Shown: one piece after another, positions 1-4,701 of the stretch
Numbering within the stretch: the first letter of the stretch is position 1
Layout: each line of letters starts with the position of its first letter
Assembly: GCA_902782815.1 (NCBI GenBank)
Contig: CACZOS010000073.1
Location: 1-5,085, forward strand
Length of the DNA stretch: 5,085 nt
DNA from: an uncultured Lachnospiraceae bacterium
Lineage (GTDB): Bacteria > Bacillota > Clostridia > Lachnospirales > Lachnospiraceae
Direction: 5' to 3'
Made by a program: the position numbers and the translations under genes
Notes under the pieces: generated by a model
What the model saw: only the letters and a program-made list of their open reading frames with translations
Told to the model about the DNA's origin: nothing
Databases searched by the model: none

Positions 1-454
1 CCGGGAATCTTTTCCTCTCGGCACGAAATACCGCCTTGGCCATGCGGTCACTGTCAACATATTCGATATCGCAGCTCCAGCCGGCAAAATGATAGACATA
101 CTCTTCGGTCTCTTCTTTAACCGGATGGTAATCTGCCCTGGCTTTCCTCCCGCAGGGCACAGTCTCTGTCCCCAATATTTTGCCGTCTTCATGAAAATAC
201 ATGACGAGAAATTCCCTGGGCTGCTCCCGGTAGATCGGATGGACCACAAGATTGGAACGGACAGAACTGATGTCCTGATCCCAGCCGGCAAAGACGATCT
301 GATGGTGTTTTGTCTCAAACTGAACACTCTCCATCTCAGGAGGCTGGGCGCTCTCCCCATCATTGACAAAAACCGTTTTGAATACTTTGCCGTTGGCATC
401 CTGGAAAACCACGATATGCTTTTTTGCTTTCAGTTTCCGTATTTTCTTCTCCAT
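1..454 (-). CDS. Partial protein with two InlB-type (Listeria-Bacteroides) beta-grasp repeats
   Basis: The gene runs off the left edge, so only its first 151 codons are present. The frame is open throughout. The start at 454 is supported by AGGAG (462-466) 7 nt upstream. After a basic leader (MEKKIRKLKAKK) there are two similar modules, about residues 14-77 and 82-147. Each begins with a V-x-F/Y-x-D/E-x-x-G-K strand (VVFQDANGK, VMYFHEDGK), continues with a T-V-type strand, and reaches an FAGW signature (residues 55-58 and 123-126) before a final strand. This is the pattern of the InlB B-repeat / Listeria-Bacteroides repeat family, which usually sits in exported or surface proteins. No hydrophobic signal peptide or membrane segment is visible in this part, so the protein may be cytoplasmic or use a distal anchor. 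It lies 76 nt after thrH and is probably read from the same promoter. Family assignment is by signature only, and the function is unknown. Confidence 0.75.
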   Translation of the reverse strand, partial: MEKKIRKLKAKKHIVVFQDANGKVFKTVFVNDGESAQPPEMESVQFETKHHQIVFAGWDQDISSVRSNLVVHPIYREQPREFLVMYFHEDGKILGTETVPCGRKARADYHPVKEETEEYVYHFAGWSCDIEYVDSDRMAKAVFRAERKRFP

Positions 455-500
455 CAGACATCTCCTGCAGGCAATCTCCCCATGGATGGCTCCGGCCGGC

Positions 501-523
501 AAAAAATCCCGAAAAACTCTCGG
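501..523 (-). terminator. Weak terminator-like hairpin after thrH
   Basis: On the minus strand, just past the thrH stop, CCGAG and TTCGG can form a short stem (5 bp including one G-U pair) around a 5-nt loop. Two bases later comes TTTTTT. The stem is short, so it would at most attenuate transcription into the repeat-protein gene. Confidence 0.3.
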
Positions 524-530
524 CCGGGTC

Positions 531-1136
531 TTATCCTCTGATCACTCCGCGGATTGCTGCCAGCAGCTCATCATACTCCTCATATGCAGGGTATTGAGGA
601 TAATCCTTTTTGATCTGGTCTGTTGAACGGAATAAAAAGCCGGCCTTGCTTGCTCCGATCATCTCCAGATCATTAAAACTGTCACCGCAGGCTATGGTGT
701 CATAACCGCAGGACTGCAGGGCACGCACGGTGGTAAGTTTCGAATTCTCACAGCGCATGCGATATCCGGTGATGGTGCCGTCCGTTGCAACCTCCAGAGA
801 ATTGCAGAAAATGGTGGGCCATCCCAGTTTCTCCATAAGAGGTTTGGCAAATTCTTCAAAGGTGTCACTCAAAATGATAGCCTGACCTTCAGACCGAAGC
901 TGATCCAGGAACTTTTTGGCACCGGGCAGGGGCTGGATCCTGGCGATGGTTTCCTGGATCTCTTTAAGGCCCAGGTGATGGTCCCTGAGAATATCCATGC
1001 GATAATGCATCAGTTTATCGTAATCCGGCTCGTCCCTTGTGGTTATGCGCAATTCGGGGATACCCGTTTCTTCTGAAAACGCGATCCAGATCTCCGGAAC
1101 CAGAACTCCCTCCAAATCCAAACAGGTTACATACAT
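531..1136 (-). CDS. thrH: ThrH-like HAD phosphatase (phosphoserine phosphatase / homoserine phosphotransferase)
   Basis: This is a 201-residue cytoplasmic HAD-superfamily enzyme, close to the usual ThrH length of about 205. ThrH of Pseudomonas hydrolyses phosphoserine and can transfer its phosphate to homoserine, linking serine and threonine synthesis. HAD motif I is CLDLEGVLVPEIW (residues 5-17), with nucleophile D7 and E9. Motif II is the serine of ILSDTF (S90), the motif III lysine is probably K133, and motif IV is GDSFND (151-156, D152 and D156). The VPEIW extension after motif I is characteristic of ThrH rather than ordinary SerB. An upstream ATG at 1151 is in frame, but it overlaps the Shine-Dalgarno GGAGG and has no such site of its own. 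The ATG at 1136 has GGAGG 8 nt upstream and gives the N-terminus typical of ThrH. The gene has its own promoter (1220-1248). Activity on homoserine is inferred from family only. Confidence 0.88.
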   Translation of the reverse strand: MYVTCLDLEGVLVPEIWIAFSEETGIPELRITTRDEPDYDKLMHYRMDILRDHHLGLKEIQETIARIQPLPGAKKFLDQLRSEGQAIILSDTFEEFAKPLMEKLGWPTIFCNSLEVATDGTITGYRMRCENSKLTTVRALQSCGYDTIACGDSFNDLEMIGASKAGFLFRSTDQIKKDYPQYPAYEEYDELLAAIRGVIRG

Positions 1137-1144
1137 GGTCATTT

Positions 1145-1149
1145 CCTCC
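1145..1149 (-). promoter_or_regulatory. Shine-Dalgarno that fixes the thrH start
   Basis: GGAGG on the minus strand lies 8 nt before the ATG at 1136. It physically overlaps the upstream in-frame ATG at 1149-1151, which makes that codon an unlikely start. Confidence 0.8.
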
Positions 1150-1219
1150 ATTGGTTTCTTTATTTTTCTTTATCTGTTGCCGATTTTTATCCCCGACAGG
1201 CGGAGAAAAGGTAGTATAA

Positions 1220-1248
1220 ATTATATCATCCGGGCCGGACCTTTACAA
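1220..1248 (-). promoter_or_regulatory. Sigma-A promoter for thrH
   Basis: On the minus strand, TTGTAA (-35, 1248-1243, 4 of 6 consensus) is followed after exactly 17 nt by TATAAT (-10, 1225-1220, perfect). Transcription should start near 1213, giving a leader of about 75 nt before the thrH ATG. This makes thrH, and probably the repeat-protein gene after it, independent of the gene upstream. Confidence 0.75.
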
Positions 1249-1283
1249 GACAGGCACAGGAACGGCATAAAACAAACATGGGA

Positions 1284-1715
1284 TCAGCGGCAGCCGCTGC
1301 ACCCCGCGCATCCTTTCTCCGCCTCCGCCATCCGGCGGGCCATCAGACGGAAGTTTTCCTCCATTTCCCTTTGAAGGATCTGTGTATTTGCCGTGTAGAC
1401 CAGCATATTCAGCTCAAAGTCTGCGGAAAATTCTTCCATGGAAAATTCCTGCTGTCTGCAGCTTCCCCCTCCCCGGATCATGGTAAAGAGGACTCCCTTA
1501 CGGCTCTTTTCGAAAACCTGAACAGCAAGTTCCATATCCATATCCGGAAGATATCCACATAAAAACAGGGACAGATCACCAACCAGACTCTCATCCAGAT
1601 ATTCCTGCAGCCGGAAATCCTCCATTTCGTTATCATATTCCATCCATCTGACCTCTTTTTGTATGGTCATCAGGGTCAGTTCCTTTATAAACTCCATGGG
1701 TAGTCCCTTTTCCAT
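1284..1715 (-). CDS. Hypothetical 143-residue acidic protein with CxxCxxC tail
   Basis: I do not recognise this family. The start at 1715 has AGGAGG (1727-1732) 11 nt upstream, a rather long spacer. An in-frame ATG at residue 7 has only GGGA at a useful distance. The protein has no signal peptide or membrane segment and looks soluble and mostly helical. It is acidic and methionine-rich in its middle part (YDNEMEDF, about 27-34, and PDMDMEL, about 57-63). A basic amphipathic helix follows (about 112-134). The last residues are CAGCSGCR, with C136, C139 and C142 in CxxCxxC spacing, plus C86 after a GGG run. The cysteine tail could bind a metal, or it could simply be the reading of a GC-rich palindrome that covers the stop codon. 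The gene sits just after the terminator of the purF-like gene with no convincing promoter of its own, so it may depend on read-through. Confidence 0.7.
   Translation of the reverse strand: MEKGLPMEFIKELTLMTIQKEVRWMEYDNEMEDFRLQEYLDESLVGDLSLFLCGYLPDMDMELAVQVFEKSRKGVLFTMIRGGGSCRQQEFSMEEFSADFELNMLVYTANTQILQREMEENFRLMARRMAEAEKGCAGCSGCR
1285..1299 (-). repeat. Perfect 7+1+7 inverted repeat across the stop codon
   Basis: CAGCGGC and GCCGCTG are separated by a single base and cover the last codons and the TGA stop of the 143-residue protein. As RNA this could fold with a 5-bp stem and a 5-nt loop. A T-rich stretch (TGTTTGTTTT) lies several bases downstream on the minus strand. It might aid termination or protect the 3' end, but it is not a canonical terminator. 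Confidence 0.45.
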
Positions 1716-1727
1716 ATTCCCTTTTTC

Positions 1728-1749
1728 CTCCTTACAAACTCCTTACAAA
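1728..1749 (-). repeat. Tandem 11-bp duplication carrying the ribosome binding site
   Basis: On the plus strand ctccttacaaa occurs twice back to back (1728-1738 and 1739-1749). Read on the minus strand, this is TTTGTAAGGAG twice, so the Shine-Dalgarno core is present in two copies in front of the 143-residue protein. Only the copy nearer the gene is at a usable distance. The outer copy overlaps the T-tract of the preceding terminator. Confidence 0.8.
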
Positions 1750-1776
1750 AAATCAAGACCCGCGGACGAGTCTTGA
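1747..1776 (-). terminator. Intrinsic terminator of the purF-like gene
   Basis: The hairpin begins 8 nt past the purF-like stop codon. Arms TCAAGACTCG and CGGGTCTTGA form a 10-bp stem (one G-U pair) closed by a TCCG tetraloop, immediately followed by TTTTTT. It is a textbook Rho-independent terminator in the minus-strand direction and ends the pdxY/purF-like unit. Confidence 0.92.
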
Positions 1777-1784
1777 ATAAACTG

Positions 1785-3197
1785 TTACTCTTTTCCGTTA
1801 AAGCAGTAGGTACAGATCTTGCAGGGATCGATACCTATGGATTCCAGCAGGTCGTCCAGCCGGTGATAACGAAGAGAGGTAAAATTCAGTTGTTTCCTTA
1901 TGTCCTCCACCATCTGAGCATATCTTTCCGTGGTGGGATCCGTATACTCATCAAGAATTTCCTGGGGGCAGTCGGGACCTTCTCTCTTCTCGATCACCCG
2001 TCTGGTGATCAGCTCCATCTCCGACTTGGAACGGGAGAAATTAAGATATTTACAACCGTAGACCAAAGGCGGACAGGCCGGACGGATATGCACTTCCTTC
2101 GCTCCGTTCTCGTAGAGATAGGCCGTGGTATCTCTAAGCTGGGTGCCTCTGACGATGGAATCATCGATCAGCAGCAGCTTCCTTCCCTGAATGAGCGCCT
2201 CCACGGGAATCAGTTTCATCCTGGCAATAAGATCTCTTTTATTCTGGGTTGTGGGCATAAAGGAACGAGGCCATGTGGGCGTATATTTGATGAAAGGCCG
2301 CCCGTAGGGCACTTTCGCTTCATTGGAATAGCCGATGGCATGGGCAATGCCGGAATCGGGAACACCTGCCACCATATCCGGCTCAATGAGCCCCGCATCA
2401 CGCTTTGCCAGCATGCTGCCGCAGCGATATCTCATCTGCTCTACATTTACTCCCTCATAATCCGAGGTGGGATATCCGTAATAAACCCACAGGAAGGAAC
2501 AGATCTTCATCTTGTCCCCGGGTTCTTTAAGGATTCTGACCTCCTCCGGAGTGATAAAATCAATCTCCCCGGGACCCATCTCCCGGTACAGCCTGTATCC
2601 CAGGTTAATAAACGCATGGCTCTCAAAGGAGACACAGTATCCCTCATCTTTACAGCCTATGATTACCGGAGTCCTCCCGAACTGGTCACGGGCAGCATAG
2701 ATGCCGTCCTTGTTCATGACCAGGAAAGTCATGGAACCATCCACCCTCTCCTGGACATATTTCATCCCTTCCAGCAGGCTGTCCCTGGTACAGATCAGGG
2801 CGGCGATAAGCTCTGTGATATTGATCTGTCCGTTGGTCATCTCCTGAAAATGGGAATGTTCATTTTCAAACAATTCTCCCACAAGCTCATCGTAATTGTT
2901 GACTTTACCTACAGTTGTGATGGCGAAACTGCCTAGGCGGGAACTGATCAGGATGGGCTGTGGTTCAAAATCAGAGATACATCCTATACCAAGGTTTCCC
3001 TCCATTTCCCTCACATCATGATCGAATTTGGTTCGGAAGGGGGAGTTCTCAATGTTATGGATAGCCCGGTTAAAACCGTCCCGGCCATGAACTGCCATGC
3101 CTCCTCTTCTTGTTCCCAGGTGGGAATGATAATCAACTCCGTAAAACAAATCTGTTACACAATCCGTTTTTAAAGCTGTTCCAAAAAATCCTCCCAT
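1785..3197 (-). CDS. purF: PurF-like amidophosphoribosyltransferase paralog lacking the glutaminase nucleophile
   Basis: This 470-residue protein is built like PurF, the first committed enzyme of purine synthesis (PRPP + glutamine to phosphoribosylamine). It has an N-terminal glutaminase-like domain (about 1-235) and a C-terminal phosphoribosyltransferase domain. The PRPP motif is intact (LLLIDDSIVRGTQ, 341-353), as are VPDSGIAHAIGY (279-290) and the PRSFMP loop (310-315). Cysteines match the Fe-S ligand positions of Bacillus-type PurF: C233, C382, and the CTYC pair C462/C465. The glutaminase site is not conserved. The N-terminus is MGGFFG where PurF has MCGVFG-like sequence, so Gly2 replaces the catalytic cysteine. 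GCISDF (72-77) stands in place of the HxRYST segment, and TTVGKVNN (94-101) in place of the HNGNLVN segment. It may use free ammonia or another acceptor, or be regulatory. The start at 3197 has a modest AGAAGG site. The gene is 71 nt after pdxY and probably cotranscribed with it. Superfamily is certain; the canonical reaction is doubtful. Confidence 0.9.
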   Translation of the reverse strand: MGGFFGTALKTDCVTDLFYGVDYHSHLGTRRGGMAVHGRDGFNRAIHNIENSPFRTKFDHDVREMEGNLGIGCISDFEPQPILISSRLGSFAITTVGKVNNYDELVGELFENEHSHFQEMTNGQINITELIAALICTRDSLLEGMKYVQERVDGSMTFLVMNKDGIYAARDQFGRTPVIIGCKDEGYCVSFESHAFINLGYRLYREMGPGEIDFITPEEVRILKEPGDKMKICSFLWVYYGYPTSDYEGVNVEQMRYRCGSMLAKRDAGLIEPDMVAGVPDSGIAHAIGYSNEAKVPYGRPFIKYTPTWPRSFMPTTQNKRDLIARMKLIPVEALIQGRKLLLIDDSIVRGTQLRDTTAYLYENGAKEVHIRPACPPLVYGCKYLNFSRSKSEMELITRRVIEKREGPDCPQEILDEYTDPTTERYAQMVEDIRKQLNFTSLRYHRLDDLLESIGIDPCKICTYCFNGKE

Positions 3198-3268
3198 TGA
3201 TTCAGACCTTCTCTTTCTGCAATATTAAATAATACCATTAATTATGCTGTGTTATATTGTAAAATAAC

Positions 3269-4111
3269 TTAACGATTTAATTCCTTAACCAGTAAAGGCA
3301 GAGCTTTTTCAAATTTCACCCCATACCGGTGATTTTCATCCCCAAGGGTCCTTTTAATGGATTCCACCACGAAATCTGCGGCAATCCCGGCCGCCTCCAG
3401 GTCAGATCTCCCCTGCATAATGGCTCCGGTAAAAGCAGCTGCGTAACAGTCTCCGGTCCCGTGGGAGAGATAAGGGATATAGTCCGTTGTATAGTAAGAA
3501 AGTACTTGTGTTTCACTCTCGTAAACCGCTACACTGATCTCAGACTCGGTGTAGCGTATCCCTTTCAGGATGATCTTTTTCGCTCCCCGGGCTGCCAGGG
3601 CTCTCAATAGGGAAAGAATATATTCTTCATCATGGCGGTCAAGACGACATTCCAGCCCGGTCATAAAGGAGGCTTCCGTCACATTGGGCAGAATGATGTC
3701 CGCATTCCCGCATAATTCAGCCATCTTTTCCACAAACACTTCATCAAATCCATGGTAAAGCTGTCCGTTATCGGCCATGGCCGGGTCTACGATAAGCTTT
3801 GCTCCCGGATTGAGAACATTCCGGGCAAGCTGACGTACATACTCAATCTGAAGGACACTCCCCAGATAACCGGTGTAAAGACAGTCGAACTTAAGTCCTT
3901 CCTTCATCCAGTGCGCCATGATCCCCGGGATATCCTCGGTCAGATCACGGAAAGTAAAGCCGGTAAAGCCCCCTGTGTGGGTGGAAAGTACCGCGGACGG
4001 CAGGATTACCGTCTCAATCCCGCAGGCTGAAATGATCGGAAGAGCTACTGTCAGAGAACACTGTCCCATACAAGAAATATCCTGTATTGTTAAAACTTTC
4101 TGGTCTGTCAT
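3269..4111 (-). CDS. pdxY: Pyridoxamine/pyridoxal kinase-like protein, ribokinase superfamily
   Basis: This 280-residue cytoplasmic enzyme is predicted to phosphorylate pyridoxal or pyridoxamine with ATP, for salvage of the cofactor PLP. It begins with an IQDISCMGQCSL segment (9-20) and VLSTHTGGFTGF (41-52), the substrate-side region of Firmicute pyridoxamine-kinase-like proteins. VDPAMADNG (108-116) corresponds to the DPVMGDNG element, LPNVTEASFMTG (141-152) to the TPN-x-x-E-A element, and ILKG (181-184) lies before the ATP site. The C-terminal ribokinase signature is SHGTGDCYAAAFTGA (216-230), with the GTGD anion hole and catalytic base D221. Length and motif order fit the family and nothing is missing. 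The start at 4111 has AGGAGG (4121-4126) 9 nt upstream. The gene has its own promoter (4194-4222), and the purF-like gene follows after 71 nt. The exact B6 vitamer preference cannot be read from the sequence. Confidence 0.87.
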   Translation of the reverse strand: MTDQKVLTIQDISCMGQCSLTVALPIISACGIETVILPSAVLSTHTGGFTGFTFRDLTEDIPGIMAHWMKEGLKFDCLYTGYLGSVLQIEYVRQLARNVLNPGAKLIVDPAMADNGQLYHGFDEVFVEKMAELCGNADIILPNVTEASFMTGLECRLDRHDEEYILSLLRALAARGAKKIILKGIRYTESEISVAVYESETQVLSYYTTDYIPYLSHGTGDCYAAAFTGAIMQGRSDLEAAGIAADFVVESIKRTLGDENHRYGVKFEKALPLLVKELNR

Positions 4112-4193
4112 GGTTCTGTTCCTCCTGAATAAAAAACAATAAACAGATTGGGTAGATGATATGATATATAAATAAAAAAATGTTTAGGTAAAA

Positions 4194-4222
4194 ATCATAG
4201 CAGATTATGGACTGCTTTGCAA
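4194..4222 (-). promoter_or_regulatory. Sigma-A promoter for pdxY
   Basis: On the minus strand, TTGCAA (-35, 4222-4217) is followed after exactly 17 nt by TATGAT (-10, 4199-4194, 5 of 6 consensus). The predicted start is near 4187, with an AT-rich leader of about 75 nt before the pdxY ATG. Confidence 0.7.
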
Positions 4223-4263
4223 TCCTTCTTTTATCTGCTGGACGTCATCCCGGATCACGGTGT

Positions 4264-4281
4264 TTGTTAATTTTGCAACAA
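4264..4281. promoter_or_regulatory. Rex-like operator 1
   Basis: TTGTTAATTTTGCAACAA matches the Rex consensus TTGTTAA-N4-TTAACAA at 12 of 14 fixed positions, with both outer TTGT/ACAA ends intact. Rex is the NADH/NAD+-sensing repressor of fermentation genes in Firmicutes. The site lies about 42 nt upstream of the pdxY -35 and over 300 nt from the thiolase promoters, so which gene it serves is unclear. Confidence 0.45.
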
Positions 4282-4326
4282 TATTTTGGTTGTTTTCACC
4301 TTTTTTGTGTTATTTTTATCAAAATA

Positions 4327-4344
4327 TCGTTCATTTTTTAACAA
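4327..4344. promoter_or_regulatory. Rex-like operator 2
   Basis: TCGTTCATTTTTTAACAA has a perfect right half (TTAACAA) and 5 of 7 matches in the left half of the Rex consensus. It starts exactly 63 bp after Rex-like operator 1, about six helical turns, which would place both on the same DNA face. Confidence 0.35.
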
Positions 4345-4445
4345 TAAATCATAGTGCCGGCCTATATGTTTCAGGCTGTATAATCAATTTGTTTTTTATT
4401 TATAACCTGCGCTGATACAAAATCTTCCCTTTCATCATCAGATCT

Positions 4446-4464
4446 TTGTCAACCGGCCTGACAA
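4446..4464. promoter_or_regulatory. Dyad TTGTCA-N7-TGACAA
   Basis: A perfect inverted repeat with 6-bp arms (4446-4451 and 4459-4464) around a GC-rich 7-bp centre. It lacks a following T-tract, so it looks more like a protein-binding dyad than a terminator. The binding protein is not known. Confidence 0.35.
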
Positions 4465-4465
4465 T

Positions 4466-4475
4466 TGAACGTTCA
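4466..4475. promoter_or_regulatory. Palindrome TGAACGTTCA
   Basis: A perfect 10-bp palindrome one base after the TTGTCA/TGACAA dyad. A related dyad, TTGAA-N6-TTCAA, occurs at 4521-4536. These may be sites for a transcription factor, but I cannot name one. Confidence 0.3.
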
Positions 4476-4569
4476 GCACTTTTCAAAAACATTTTTTTCA
4501 CCATATCGAAGATACACATGTTGAAATTTTGTTCAAAACTTTGATTTTTTTATGATTTTCATTTTTTTA

Positions 4570-4587
4570 TTATTAACTTTTTAATAA
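4570..4587. promoter_or_regulatory. Rex-like operator 3, next to the thiolase promoter
   Basis: TTATTAACTTTTTAATAA is a perfect 7-bp inverted repeat with a 4-bp spacer, the geometry of a Rex operator. It matches the consensus at 12 of 14 positions, but the two mismatches are the symmetric G/C bases (G to A, C to T). It ends 6 nt before the thiolase -35, where a repressor would be effective. It could also be an AT-rich UP element. Confidence 0.4.
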
Positions 4588-4593
4588 AAACAG

Positions 4594-4622
4594 TTGCATC
4601 AAAAAAAAGTTTGTGATAGAAT
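4594..4622 (+). promoter_or_regulatory. Thiolase promoter P1 with extended -10
   Basis: TTGCAT (-35, 4594-4599), a 17-nt spacer, then TAGAAT (-10, 4617-4622, 5 of 6) preceded by TG-N (4614-4616), an extended -10 element. A very AT-rich stretch lies just upstream. The start is predicted near 4629, with a leader of about 72 nt. Confidence 0.65.
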
Positions 4623-4639
4623 TAACGTAAGGTTAGAAT
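4611..4639 (+). promoter_or_regulatory. Thiolase promoter P2 overlapping P1
   Basis: TTGTGA (-35, 4611-4616), a 17-nt spacer, then a second TAGAAT (-10, 4634-4639). Its -35 coincides with the extended -10 segment of P1, so the two promoters are out of step by exactly 17 bp and cannot be occupied at the same time. Confidence 0.45.
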
Positions 4640-4701
4640 ATTTTCCAAAAAAGACCTTTTTAGCTGTTTTGCATCATTTTTAAAGAATGGAGGATTTACC
4701 A

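Larger units (their letters stand above)
4127..4701. other. Long AT-rich divergent intergenic region between pdxY and thlA
   Basis: About 575 nt without a credible gene on either strand; the few ATG codons are followed quickly by stops. It contains the leader and promoter of pdxY on the left, several dyad-symmetric sites in the middle, and two overlapping promoters plus the leader of the thiolase gene on the right. Composition is far more AT-rich than the flanking genes, except short GC-richer islands near 4240-4260, 4355-4365 and 4450-4460. I see no recognisable riboswitch, tRNA or small RNA. Confidence 0.8.

Noticed and set aside
492..527. GC-rich inverted repeat CCGGCCG / CGGCCGG as a terminator
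   Set aside because: The loop is over 20 nt and neither side is followed by a T-tract.
89..626. Plus-strand open frames opposite the repeat-protein gene and the end of thrH
   Set aside because: Their translations show no recognisable domain, and the minus strand has the ribosome binding sites and family motifs.
1167..1192. Imperfect stem CTGT...ACAG with GAT/ATC in the thrH leader as a riboswitch
   Set aside because: The pairing is broken by central mismatches and no known riboswitch core is visible.
1773..2936. A 387-codon open frame on the plus strand opposite the purF-like gene
   Set aside because: It begins with TTG inside the terminator hairpin, has no ribosome binding site, its protein resembles nothing I recognise, and the opposite strand encodes a clear PurF-family protein. 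It is a by-product of codon bias.
3251..3268. Hairpin GTTAT-N8-ATAAC just after the pdxY stop as a terminator
   Set aside because: Only five mostly A-T pairs and no T-tract, so termination is unlikely.
3329..4142. Several plus-strand frames opposite pdxY
   Set aside because: They are short, overlap one another in different frames and are antisense to a kinase with all motifs intact.
4305..4322. Possible fourth Rex-like site, TTGTGTT-N4-TTATCAA
   Set aside because: Four mismatches to the consensus in T-rich DNA; too weak to list with the other three.
4379..4384. Perfect TATAAT on the plus strand as a further promoter
   Set aside because: No -35-like sequence at 16-18 nt and no TG-N extension; no gene follows for over 300 nt.
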